From contig JBAZWJ010000012.1 in the NCBI GenBank assembly GCA_041660385.1, positions 1 through 64,000 on the forward strand: DNA of 64,000 nucleotides, in the 5' to 3' direction. The DNA is from DYJE01 sp041660385. GTDB taxonomy: Bacteria; Desulfobacterota; Desulfobacteria; Desulfobacterales; Desulfolunaceae. A model generated the notes under the pieces. That model worked only from the letters and a program-made list of their open reading frames with translations, did no database searches and was not told the DNA's origin. Shown here piece after piece: positions 44,226 to 52,782 of the stretch (within the stretch, counting starts at the first letter, position 1; each line of letters opens with the position of its first letter). The position numbers were made by a program, and so were the translations under genes.

Positions 44226-45245
44226 TTAATTTGCTTCATTTTCTAAAAAAGCCGCAATCCTGTCCGCTGCATTGGCACGCAGGTTGAAATAGTAAAAAAG
44301 ATAATCAAAGCTATGATAAACTCCTGGAACGAATACCGGATTTAACGCATGTAACAATTCTTCATTTGCCGTAGTGCAAATCACAACGCCCTTTTCGAGA
44401 TCCAGCGTGGCGTCCGCGTATTGGGGCACCGGACTGAAGACTCCCGCGACAGGCATGAATGACCCCAGGCCTTCATCCGTCCCGGCAGGTGTTTCTTCCC
44501 GGCTCCAGTTGACAGGATTTATCGCCAGGGCGCCTTCCACAACCACGGGATTGTCACCTTCAGCGACATTCTCTGACTGAGTGTTGTATGAAATGATGAC
44601 TCCCGTATCCTCAGCGCCGGTGGCAAATTTCAAATGCGGATTATCGGCAAGGTAGTCTTCCGTCACGGAATAGCCGATCACGTAGGCAGCAATCATGCGT
44701 TCATACACCTCAGGATGTTCTTCCATATAGACGGACAGAATGTTCAGCAGCACGTTTGAACCTTGCGAATGGCCAGCCAGAATAAACGGACGGCCGTTGT
44801 TTAAGTGCTTGATATAAAAATCGAAAGCGGCCATGACGTCCAAAGTCGGAATGCCGGCGACAACCTCTTCTCGCTCTTCCAGAGTCGGCAATGCTAACGT
44901 ATAGAAGGCGTCTGCTTGCCGGTAATAGGGTGCATAAACATTGCAAACGGTTTCAAATGCTGTGGCTTGTCGTGCGAATGCCGCATTGGAACCAAGCCGC
45001 ATTGAGGCATTGTCAATCTCGTTGATGTTCGGGTCTGTCTCGTTCTGTTTGAGCCACGCGGTGGGATAAAGGTAAAACACATCAACGGCTTTCGTCGTCG
45101 GAGGCAATGACAGCCAGTGTTCAGTCTGTGAATAATCGGTGGCTCTCACGACAGGCTCATCAGAGGAAGAACGGTCGCTGCATGCAGCGAGAGTCAATGC
45201 AGTCAAAAGGGCAAGGATGGCTAAAAGAATGTTTTTTAATTTCAT
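44226..45245 (-). CDS. DUF3089 lipoprotein, copy 2
   Basis: A 339-residue tandem paralogue of the preceding gene, identical at most positions. It keeps GHSQGS and the cysteine of the lipobox. Differences cluster near the middle (for example VAEGDNPVVVEG compared with INEGDNFVVLEG). The upstream DNA is also copied, so both genes probably have the same kind of start region. Confidence 0.87.
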   Translation of the reverse strand: MKLKNILLAILALLTALTLAACSDRSSSDEPVVRATDYSQTEHWLSLPPTTKAVDVFYLYPTAWLKQNETDPNINEIDNASMRLGSNAAFARQATAFETVCNVYAPYYRQADAFYTLALPTLEEREEVVAGIPTLDVMAAFDFYIKHLNNGRPFILAGHSQGSNVLLNILSVYMEEHPEVYERMIAAYVIGYSVTEDYLADNPHLKFATGAEDTGVIISYNTQSENVAEGDNPVVVEGALAINPVNWSREETPAGTDEGLGSFMPVAGVFSPVPQYADATLDLEKGVVICTTANEELLHALNPVFVPGVYHSFDYLFYYFNLRANAADRIAAFLENEAN

Positions 45246-45305
45246 TTCGGGGTTTCCTTTATTGTTATTTATTTCATGAATCGGGTTATATTTTAAGTGG
45301 TTTTG

Positions 45306-45469
45306 CTTCCGGCGGCCCTTCCGGGGGACCAGATTTTAAAAATCTGGACAAAATGGGGTGTGATTTGTCAGATCCCACGTTTGTTGCCTCACAAAACCTG
45401 TTTGTCAAACTTTTCAAAAAGCCTGCCCCAGCGTAGAGAGGGGTTTGGCCCCCGGCAGGGCTGCCGGAG
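45306..45469. repeat. palindromic interspersed repeat, copy B
   Basis: Same orientation as copy A: CTTCCGGCGG at the left, CAGATTTTAAAAATCTG inside, TTTGTCAAACTTTTCAAAAAG next, and CCGGCAGGGCTGCCGGAG at the right. Copies A and B together bracket the duplicated DUF3089 genes. Confidence 0.85.
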
Positions 45470-45470
45470 T

Positions 45471-45926
45471 CTACGTTGCTTTTGCCTGAGAACCACCCGC
45501 GTCAAGATTCAAGATCAGCCGGAGAATGTTTTTGCCGTTTTCCCTGCGCCAGTCCGCATGATCGGTGAAATGCCGGATAAAATGAACGCCCAGTCCGCCG
45601 ATTTCTCTTTCCTCAATACCCAGCGACGTATCGGGTTCAGGGATGGAGAGCAGATCAAATTCTGGACCGGAATCGGTTATTTCCAGCACAAAGGATCGGG
45701 GAAAGGGATCGGAACCGGTAACACAGGCCAGCTCCACCTGACCCGAACCGCCTTTATAGGCGTGAGTGCAGATATTGACAAACGCCTCTTCCATTGCAAG
45801 GGCGAGGCCGATCATTTTTTTGGGCATCACACCGGCGGCCTCGGCACCATTTTCCGCAAATGCCAGCGCATGGGGCAGATTGTCCAGCGTTGCTGGGAGG
45901 TTTAGGATTGATCGGACCGTATCCAT
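45471..45926 (-). CDS. RsbW-like anti-sigma factor kinase
   Basis: A 151-residue HATPase_c_2 protein. The N-box is intact (ALAMEEAFVNICTHAYKGG), followed by LEITDSGPEFD and GGLGVHFIRHFTDHADW. The ATG at 45926 overlaps the STAS stop (TGATG), so the two are coupled. A TTG just upstream is less likely. Expected to phosphorylate the STAS partner and hold a sigma factor or other effector. Confidence 0.9.
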   Translation of the reverse strand: MDTVRSILNLPATLDNLPHALAFAENGAEAAGVMPKKMIGLALAMEEAFVNICTHAYKGGSGQVELACVTGSDPFPRSFVLEITDSGPEFDLLSIPEPDTSLGIEEREIGGLGVHFIRHFTDHADWRRENGKNILRLILNLDAGGSQAKAT

Positions 45927-46258
45927 CAACCCGCCGCCACAGCTGCGTCCACGGAATCGTAGATGGTGAAAACAGACCCGAAACCCGAAATATCAAAAAC
46001 CTCTTTTACCGGCCCGCTGACATTGGCCAGAAGCAGGGTTCCGGCCTTGCTTTTCAGTGATTTCGCAGAAGCCAGAATCACCCGAAGCCCGGCGCTGCTG
46101 ATGTAATCAACACCGCCAAAATCAAGCACCATGCACACGCAACCCTCTTTGATCAGAGCGGAAATTGACGATTCAAGGGTTGGTGCGGTCATGGCGTCAA
46201 TTTTTCCTGAAATTGCAACTACTGTGGCCTTGCCTGTTTGTTGCGTCTGAATATCCAT
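45926..46258 (-). CDS. STAS-domain anti-sigma factor antagonist
   Basis: A 110-residue STAS protein. GVDYISSAGLRVILASAKSL contains the likely phosphorylated serine S55, and AISGKIDAMTAP is the start of the fold. GAGGTGAG precedes the ATG. It lies seven bases after the MocA-like gene and is coupled to the kinase gene. It would be the substrate for the SpoIIE phosphatase encoded at 39824-41797. Confidence 0.92.
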   Translation of the reverse strand: MDIQTQQTGKATVVAISGKIDAMTAPTLESSISALIKEGCVCMVLDFGGVDYISSAGLRVILASAKSLKSKAGTLLLANVSGPVKEVFDISGFGSVFTIYDSVDAAVAAG

Positions 46259-46264
46259 TGTTTC

Positions 46265-46861
46265 TCACCTCGTCTGGTTATAAATTTTTATAATGCTCTG
46301 ATAATCTTCCAGGGTATCCATATCCATAATAACACCGGCATCATCCACAGGAATCCGCCTGACCCGGTCAACATTTGACTGGATTATATCCCGCAGCGTG
46401 CCGCCATGATGAATACGCGCTAATAACTCCGCCTCAAAAATCACCGGATGGCCGTTTTCCCCCCGACAGACCGGGATCAGGATCTGTTCGGGCGAGGCCC
46501 GGTGGATTTCCACAAGTTTTTTGATGGTTCCTGATTTCACCAGGGGATGATCGGAAAGGCAGATCATCACGCCTGTTGGATCATGGTTCATTGCGGCCAG
46601 ACCCGTTCGAACGGAATCGGCCATGTCGGAACCGGGAAGAACATTTTCAACCACATCCACCTTCAAATTCCCCAGAGCCTGTCGGATGGCGTTTCCATAC
46701 TTCCCCACCACCACCGTTATCCCCGAAATCCCCGCATCGGTCAGTGCGTTCACACAATGGACAATCACCGGTTTTCCCGCCATGGGCAGAGTCTGCTTGC
46801 AGACTCCCATCCGGCGGGACTCGCCTCCGGCCAGGAGGATGGCCCTCACCCGGTCAGGCAT
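46265..46861 (-). CDS. MocA-like molybdenum cofactor nucleotidyltransferase
   Basis: A 198-residue NTP-transferase of the MobA/MocA type: AILLAGGESRRMGVCKQTLPMAGKPV, then MICLSDHPLVKSGTI, GHPVIF and VRRIPVDDAGVIMDMDTLEDY. MocA attaches CMP to molybdopterin, giving the cytosine form used by enzymes of the xanthine oxidase family. Its gene overlaps the medium-subunit gene by eight bases, in keeping with a role in making the cofactor for that enzyme. Confidence 0.9.
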   Translation of the reverse strand: MPDRVRAILLAGGESRRMGVCKQTLPMAGKPVIVHCVNALTDAGISGITVVVGKYGNAIRQALGNLKVDVVENVLPGSDMADSVRTGLAAMNHDPTGVMICLSDHPLVKSGTIKKLVEIHRASPEQILIPVCRGENGHPVIFEAELLARIHHGGTLRDIIQSNVDRVRRIPVDDAGVIMDMDTLEDYQSIIKIYNQTR

Positions 46862-47717
46862 GGTTCTTTTTCCATTGAAGGTTTTCCAGAAACCGCCTTA
46901 AAAGGCCACCAGCAACTGTCCGCCGGTAATGGGCCGAAGCCCGGATATCATCAATGGGTGACAGGGATTCGGTTGCGGCTGCCACGGATTTTTTTATCGA
47001 TTCCGTATCCAATCGACGGCCCGTTACTGCGGCTTCCGCTTCGGGTGAGCCTGCCACGGTGGGGGCAACGCTTCCCCAGGCAAAACGGGCCGCCACAACG
47101 GTTCCGTCTTCCGCAAACTTCAATCTCCCGCAAAAACTGGCCACCGCAATGGCCAGAGATCGTCTAAGACCCACTTTTTCAAAGCATTGGGCCTGAAAAC
47201 CATCGTCCACCGGAATTCGGATCTGTGTTAGAATTTCATCTTTCCGCACATCGGTTTTACTGGGCCCGCTGATAAACCTGGCGATGGGTATAGTTCGTGT
47301 TCCGGCGGCTGAGACTAGTACAACACTGGCTTCCATGACATAAATAGGCGGCAGCGAATCCCCCGCCGGTGAAGCCGTAATGATATTGCCACCCAGTGTT
47401 CCCATGTTCCGGATGGCCGGTCCGCCGATGGTTCCCACCGCTTTAGCCAGCAGCGGGGCATGGTCTTGGACCAGCGGATGGACCATGATAGCCGAGAACG
47501 AAACCCCTGACCCGATGCATAGATCGCCAGCGTCCAGCTTTATATCGGCAAGCACCGAAATTTTGTTAAGCAGAATCAACGGCGGTTTCATATCCGCTCC
47601 GGCGTGGCGAAGACGGACCAACAGATCTGTTCCTCCGGCCATCAGCCGTGCTTCCGGGCATTGGTTCAGGATGGAAAAAACCTCATCAAGATGGGATGGT
47701 ATAAATACCTGGCTCAT
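46854..47717 (-). CDS. molybdenum hydroxylase FAD-binding subunit
   Basis: A 287-residue CoxM/XdhB-type subunit. FAD motifs are RLMAGGTDLLVRLR (about 24-37) and TIGGPAIRNMGTLGGNI (about 96-112); DSLPPIYVMEASVV and the C-terminal cap domain follow. It passes electrons from the iron-sulfur clusters to FAD and on to an acceptor. It overlaps the small-subunit gene by four bases. Confidence 0.93.
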   Translation of the reverse strand: MSQVFIPSHLDEVFSILNQCPEARLMAGGTDLLVRLRHAGADMKPPLILLNKISVLADIKLDAGDLCIGSGVSFSAIMVHPLVQDHAPLLAKAVGTIGGPAIRNMGTLGGNIITASPAGDSLPPIYVMEASVVLVSAAGTRTIPIARFISGPSKTDVRKDEILTQIRIPVDDGFQAQCFEKVGLRRSLAIAVASFCGRLKFAEDGTVVAARFAWGSVAPTVAGSPEAEAAVTGRRLDTESIKKSVAAATESLSPIDDIRASAHYRRTVAGGLLRRFLENLQWKKNHA

Positions 47718-48193
47718 AGACCCTCTTTTTTGGCGGCGATTTCACGGCCCGCCTGTTCCACCGCATCCACGATTTTCACATATCCCGTGCACCGACACAG
47801 ATTACCGCTTAAAGCGATTTTAATATCCTTTCTGTCTGCGTTCGGGTTCTGCCTTAGCATGGGCAATGCCGCCATTTCCATGCCGGGAATGCAGTATCCG
47901 CACTGCACGGCCCCCTGCTCCACAAACGCCTTCTGGAGAATCACCCCTTCGTCCGTGTCCTCTAAACCCTCGATGGTGGTGATGTGTCTGCCGTCGATCT
48001 GGGCCGCGATTGTAAGACAGGACAACCGCGTTTCCCCATCCATCAGAACGGTGCAAGCCCCGCATTCACCGGTTCCGCATCCTTCCTTGAGCCCCGTGAG
48101 CCCCAGGTCTTCCCGCAGCAGATCAATCACCCGCCGGTCCGGTTCGGTGGACAGCGCCTTTGTGTTGCCGTTGAGTTTAAATTTTATGTCCAT
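47714..48193 (-). CDS. molybdenum hydroxylase [2Fe-2S] subunit
   Basis: A 159-residue CoxS/XdhC-type subunit with two [2Fe-2S] clusters: the plant-ferredoxin site CGTGECGACTVLMDG and C at SCLT, then the all-helical site CGYCIPG with CRCTGY. It passes electrons from molybdenum to FAD. Confidence 0.95.
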   Translation of the reverse strand: MDIKFKLNGNTKALSTEPDRRVIDLLREDLGLTGLKEGCGTGECGACTVLMDGETRLSCLTIAAQIDGRHITTIEGLEDTDEGVILQKAFVEQGAVQCGYCIPGMEMAALPMLRQNPNADRKDIKIALSGNLCRCTGYVKIVDAVEQAGREIAAKKEGL

Positions 48194-48229
48194 GGTCTGG
48201 CCTTTTTCTATATTCTAATTGATGATCAG

Positions 48230-48374
48230 CCTCCGGCAGCCCTGCCGGGGGTCAAACTTTTGAAAAGTTTGACAAACAGGCTTTGTTGGATTCGATGCCA
48301 CATCCCCTGCGATCACACCCAACCCATTTGTCCAGATTTTTAAAATCTGGTCCCCCGGCAGGGTCACCTGAGGC
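48230..48374. repeat. palindromic interspersed repeat, copy C (inverted)
   Basis: Reverse of copies A and B: GCCTCCGGCAGCCCTGCCGG, CAAACTTTTGAAAAGTTTG, then CAGATTTTTAAAATCTG and the end GGGTCACCTGAGG. It separates the large and small subunit genes of the molybdenum hydroxylase, so transcription of that operon must read through it. Confidence 0.85.
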
Positions 48375-48382
48375 CCATTCCC

Positions 48383-50683
48383 TTAACAGCCATGCATCGC
48401 CGCCAATACCTTTTCCGCTGTGATCGGCCCACTGAAAATCCTCACCCCGCAGGCGTCATGAACAGCATTAGCAATTGCAGGCATGGGGCCGTTCAGGGCG
48501 ACTTCCCCCACACCTTTAAGGCCGAAGGGTCCGGTGGGCTCATGGCCGAGATAAGGAATGGAAATCGTGTCGGGCAGATCCAGTGAGCCGGGAATCAGAT
48601 AGCCGGTAAAATCCTTGGTCAGCGGTTTCCCCTCTTTTGTTATAAAATCTTCCATCATCGCATAGCCCAGCCCCTGGGCCACGCCGCCCTGGATCTGCTG
48701 GTCGAACATGGAAGGGTTGATGATGCCGCCGCCGTCCGTGGTTGCCAGATAATCACACACCGTGATCACGCCGGTGGTCGTATCCAGTTCAATCCTCACC
48801 AGATGGGCGCCGTAGGCGAAAATAATATGGGGAAAGCCGATGAAAAAGCCTTGGGCCGTATCCGGGATGTCTTCGCACACCGGGGCCACGAACTGGCCGA
48901 TGCAGACCCGGTCTTCATAGGGCATGAATGACGCAAGATGGGACAAAGGAACCTCCCGATTGCTGGGGGCGTGGGTCACTTTGCCAGGCTCAAGAACCAG
49001 ATCCCGGTCATTGTCGATAAACAGCAGAAGCCCCGCCCGGTTGATCAGCCGGGCCTTCATATCTTCGCAGGCTTTGATCAGGGCATTGCCGAAAGTGTAC
49101 GTGGTGCGGCCTGCGGAAGATGATCCCGACGGATAGGCGGTGGCCGTGTCCGGCTGCCGGAGTTCTATAAATTCCGGGGATTGCCCCAGCATATGACCCG
49201 CGATCTGCGAAAACGCACAGGAGTTGCCCTGGCCCATGTCGCTTACCGCGTTGTGGACGATGATGCGACCGTCAACAGACAGTTCCACCTTGGCAATGGC
49301 CGAATCGCGAACCTTGCCTCCGTATCCGGCAGCGTTAAACACGGATGCCAGTCCGACCCCGCGTTTCATGCCGGGCGGACACTCCCGTTTCCAATTTTCG
49401 GCGGATCGCCATAAGGGATGATCGCCAAGGATATCCAGACAACCGGCAATGCCTGTGGACGTGATCAGCCTAACCCCGGCGCAGTTTTCGTCCCCTTCCA
49501 CCAGGGCGTTTATCTGTCGGATGGCAAGCCGGTCCAGGCCCAGACGGTCGGCCAGCATATCCATCATGGATTCAAAAGCGAAGGTGGCCTGACAGACCCC
49601 GAATGCCCGCATGGCGCCGCCCACGGGGTTGTTGGTGAGCACACATTTCCCTTCGATCAGGGCATGGGGAATCCGGTAGGGGCCGGCGGCGTGTTCCATG
49701 CCCAGTTCCATGACCTCGCCCCCCAGATGGGCATAGGCCCCGGTGTCGTAAACAAGACTGCAATGAATGGCATGAAGGGTGCCGTCTTGTTTTGCTCCGA
49801 GTTTGTAGTGCATTCGGCAGGCATGGCGCTTGTAGCCTGCCAGCATGTTTTCTTCGCGCTCCCACTGCATTTTTACGGGTCTGCCCCCGGTATGAAGGGC
49901 CGCCAGAGCCAGCAGACATTGAACCGTGGCTCCGTCCTTGCCTCCAAAACCGCCGCCAAGGGCCGGGCTGATCATACGGATGCTGCCAAAGGGCAAACCC
50001 ACAGCCATGCCGATTTCAAACCGGTCCCGGAACGGAGCCTGGGTGGAGGCAATCATCGCAATGGTGCCGTCCGACTCCTGCCAGGCCACCCCGTTTTCCG
50101 TTTCCAGAAATCCGTGGGCCTGAACCGGAGTTGAAAATTCACCTTCCACAACCGCATCGCAGGCCGCAAATTCGCGCTCCGCGTCGCCTTTTCTGATTTC
50201 CGCCTGCATCAGGAAATTGCCTGGCATGGCTTCGTGGAGGATCGGCGCATTTTCCGCCATGGCACTTTCCGGGTCAAACACGGCGGGCAGGGTTTCTGTC
50301 TGAAACCTTACAAGGGATATGGCCCGTGCCAGCACGTCTTTTGTTTCCGCCACCACCAGAGCCACCGGATCACCGCAATACAGTATCCGGTCATCCACCA
50401 GCACCGGCATGTCCTTGTGAATGATGCCCTGGCGGTTGGACCCTTTCACGTCTTTGGCAGTCAGAACCGTGATCACTCCGGGAAGGGCCATGGCCTCGCT
50501 CACATCAACGGACAAGAGCCGCCCGTGGGCATTGCCCGCCCGGACCGCTCCGGCCCAGACGAGATTTTCCGGGTAATGGTCCGCCGCATATTTTTCACGT
50601 CCCGCTGCCTTATCTGCTGCGTCGCCTCGGGGATGAGACGTGCCGATTTCGAGTTTCGTATGTGAATGGGTGTCTTTATTCAA
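48383..50683 (-). CDS. molybdenum hydroxylase large subunit
   Basis: A 766-residue CoxL/XdhA-type subunit. It includes the family patterns ALGGGFGGKDGATVQCL, GGAMRAFGVCQATFAFES, DMGQGNSCAFSQIA, AYPSGSSSAGRTTY and the catalytic glutamate in GVGEVALNGPMPAIANAV. The residue after GGFGGK, Glu in bovine xanthine oxidase, is Asp here, so the substrate may not be xanthine. The start is a TTG at 50683 after AGGATAAAA, and no ATG lies near the conserved start. The VAYxCSFR loop of CO dehydrogenase is absent. Confidence 0.9.
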   Translation of the reverse strand: MNKDTHSHTKLEIGTSHPRGDAADKAAGREKYAADHYPENLVWAGAVRAGNAHGRLLSVDVSEAMALPGVITVLTAKDVKGSNRQGIIHKDMPVLVDDRILYCGDPVALVVAETKDVLARAISLVRFQTETLPAVFDPESAMAENAPILHEAMPGNFLMQAEIRKGDAEREFAACDAVVEGEFSTPVQAHGFLETENGVAWQESDGTIAMIASTQAPFRDRFEIGMAVGLPFGSIRMISPALGGGFGGKDGATVQCLLALAALHTGGRPVKMQWEREENMLAGYKRHACRMHYKLGAKQDGTLHAIHCSLVYDTGAYAHLGGEVMELGMEHAAGPYRIPHALIEGKCVLTNNPVGGAMRAFGVCQATFAFESMMDMLADRLGLDRLAIRQINALVEGDENCAGVRLITSTGIAGCLDILGDHPLWRSAENWKRECPPGMKRGVGLASVFNAAGYGGKVRDSAIAKVELSVDGRIIVHNAVSDMGQGNSCAFSQIAGHMLGQSPEFIELRQPDTATAYPSGSSSAGRTTYTFGNALIKACEDMKARLINRAGLLLFIDNDRDLVLEPGKVTHAPSNREVPLSHLASFMPYEDRVCIGQFVAPVCEDIPDTAQGFFIGFPHIIFAYGAHLVRIELDTTTGVITVCDYLATTDGGGIINPSMFDQQIQGGVAQGLGYAMMEDFITKEGKPLTKDFTGYLIPGSLDLPDTISIPYLGHEPTGPFGLKGVGEVALNGPMPAIANAVHDACGVRIFSGPITAEKVLAAMHGC

Positions 50684-50883
50684 TTTTTTTATCCTGATTA
50701 TTTTGTCTGATTATCTTATCCGCTTAACATAAAATGTCATAAAGATAATGCTACTAAACATTACAGTATAACCACCACACAGCCGGTAGGACGAGTGAAG
50801 TACAGTGAAACCCATCATAACGGGAAAAGTTGCATGGCAACCACCGGTCCAAAATTCCTTGCCGAAGATAGGTTCCCTATAAT
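50684..50883. other. intergenic region
   Basis: About 200 bases before the hydroxylase operon. A degenerate piece of the GTAGGATGGGT repeat may be present at about 50790-50815. A promoter for the large-subunit gene must be here; no clear site is visible. Confidence 0.4.
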
Positions 50884-51531
50884 TTATGGTTGGTCGGACG
50901 ACCCGCTATTTGGAAAGTAAGCCACCATCATTGCCTGGATGACAACAAGCCAAGGAATCACATTCACACAGAGATCGTCGCATAACTCAGGACGATTCAG
51001 TATTTTAGAGACAGCGTGGCCAACTTGACCCTCGCCCAGAGCCACCAAGTTCCAAGGAGCGGAGTCAGGTTTTGCATGCAACAGACTGTTCATTGATGCA
51101 GTCAGATCACGCCCGCGAAATGCCGGAGCATGTTCCCATTTCGTTTGAATAGCGTCAAACATTTTAGCGAGTCCAGGCGCTTCGTTGAAGTGCCAGCCTC
51201 GATTCCATATTTCGATCTTATCTGGGTGCAAATGAAGGTAAAGTAGAATGGCTGAACGTTCCACCAAAGCTCTGAGTAATACATGCGCGCCAAACAGGTA
51301 CCCCTGACGAATAAGCTCCCTAATTGACAAAGTGATACTAAGCGCCTGAGCGATGACTTGACAAGCCATTTGTTGTTGGTCATTAAGCGGCCTTCTATGA
51401 GAAGTAGGTGCAGTGACGGTATTCTGCTCCATAGCTGAGCAGATGAGCTGATCGAAATGAAATAGCAATTTCCGACCGAGATACGGTTCATTTTCCGGCG
51501 TAAAAATAACCGGCGATTTTTTGAGATTCAT
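50884..51531 (-). CDS. DUF5677-like hypothetical protein
   Basis: A 215-residue helical protein. The segment LIRQGYLFGAHVLLRALVERSAILLYLHLH is typical of the DUF5677 group (family call by eye). It lacks a signal peptide or membrane helix. It ends with a hydrophobic VIPWLVVIQAMMVAYF. Function unknown. Confidence 0.55.
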   Translation of the reverse strand: MNLKKSPVIFTPENEPYLGRKLLFHFDQLICSAMEQNTVTAPTSHRRPLNDQQQMACQVIAQALSITLSIRELIRQGYLFGAHVLLRALVERSAILLYLHLHPDKIEIWNRGWHFNEAPGLAKMFDAIQTKWEHAPAFRGRDLTASMNSLLHAKPDSAPWNLVALGEGQVGHAVSKILNRPELCDDLCVNVIPWLVVIQAMMVAYFPNSGSSDQP

Positions 51532-51610
51532 AATTATCCCTCTTGTCCGTTTAACATCAAACTAATGCGGGTCCGGTTAAGCAACATAACCCAACACCGC
51601 TTCCACCCCC

Positions 51611-51653
51611 ATTCGATGTTCGATGTTGGGCGTTCGATGTTCGATGTTCATTC
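51611..51653. repeat. TTCGATGTT-type short repeats
   Basis: A row of TTCGATGTT units interrupted by GGGC, like those at 39768-39822. It lies at the 3' side of the aminotransferase gene. Confidence 0.65.
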
Positions 51654-51656
51654 ATT

Positions 51657-52782
51657 TCACCCCCGAAGCATCTTTATCTCCTCCGCCAGCACACCCGCAA
51701 ACGCTTCCATAACCGCCATCTCCCGCAGTGTCACCCGTATCCAACCGGGAAACCGGAATCCGGTCATGGAGCGCACCATCATCCCTTTTTTCATAAGGCG
51801 ACGGTACATCAAAAGATCGTTCACCGGAGAGCGGATCATCAGGTAATTGCCTTCGNNNNNNNNNNTCGCCGCCCACGCAGTCTATGCCGATCTGGCCGCA
51901 GACGTCTTTCAGAAAATACCGGGCTTCCCTGACGATTTTCCGGGTTTTTGAGATGTGCTCTTTATCGTTTAAAATGGCTGAACGGGCCGCCTGCTGGGCC
52001 AGATTGTTCACCGAATAGGCCACAAACGTCCGGCGAACCACATCCACCACCTCTTCAACGCCGATGAGATAGCCCACCCGCAAACCGGCCAGGGCGTACA
52101 TTTTGGAAAAGGTGCGGAACACCACCACATTAGGGAACCGCTCCATCAGCCGGAGGCCGTCGGGGTAATCCTCGGCTTCCACGTATTCACAGTACGCCTC
52201 GTCAATCACCACGATCCGGTCTTCTCCGGCCTTTTCCAGAAAGGCGGTCAGTTCGGACTCGGTCCAGTAGGTTCCGGTGGGGTTGTTGGGATTGCACAGG
52301 AAAAGAATCTTGGTTCGCCTGTCAATGCGGTCCAGCATGGCCTGGGGATCAAAGGCGTAATCCCGTAAGGGGACAAGCCGGGCTTCGATGCCTGAAAACT
52401 CCGCCACCCACTCGTACACAGCAAAGGTTTTGTCCGCCGTGATGATGTTGTCTCCCGGTTCGCACAGGGCTTTGATCACGGCACTGATCACCTCGCAGGA
52501 GCCGTTTCCTACCAGCAGCCGGTTTTCGGAGATCCCCAGCTTTTCAGCCAGGGCCGTTCTTAAATCATAGGAATCCCCGGACGGGTAGATCAAGGCCCGG
52601 CCCGCTTCAAAGTCCTGGATGATCCGGCAGGCGGCCTCGGGCGGCCCCAGAAAATTTTCATTGTTGTTCAGACGGTGAAGAAAAGGGGCGCCGTATTCCT
52701 TCATCAGCAGATGATCGGGCTTGCTGGGAATGTATGCCTCAAAATTCCGCACATAGTCGGGTATCAGAGCGTTGATGTTCAT
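51657..52782 (-). CDS. HisC-like aminotransferase with assembly gap
   Basis: A PLP-dependent aminotransferase of the histidinol-phosphate type (class I/II fold). Motifs are LNNNENFLGPP, GNGSCEVISAVIKAL, FLCNPNNPTGTYW, VVIDEAYCEY and the PLP lysine in TFSKMYALAGLRVG. Ten N at 51856-51865 interrupt the gene; the true C-terminus (EGNYLMIRSPVNDLLMYRRL to the stop at 51657) is in a different frame from the part before the gap, so the real gap is not ten bases long. No other histidine biosynthesis gene is near, and the neighbours suggest a secondary pathway. It overlaps the next upstream gene by four bases. Confidence 0.85.
51856..51865. other. assembly gap (10 N)
   Basis: Ten undetermined bases within the aminotransferase gene. 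The frame on the two sides disagrees, so the length is a placeholder. Confidence 0.98.

Larger units (their letters stand above)
43006..45300. repeat. tandem duplication of about 1.14 kb carrying two DUF3089 genes
   Basis: The 44.2-45.3 kb segment is a near copy of the 43.0-44.15 kb segment with a period of about 1144 bases. The copy includes the gene, the stretch CGGCAGGG(GG)CAGCCGTCA before it (reading left to right), and the AT-rich stretch TTTATTGTTATTTATTTCATGAATC after it. Differences are scattered across the unit. Confidence 0.9.

Noticed and set aside
48383..50683. Aerobic-type CO dehydrogenase identity
   Set aside because: The VAYxCSFR active-site loop is missing.
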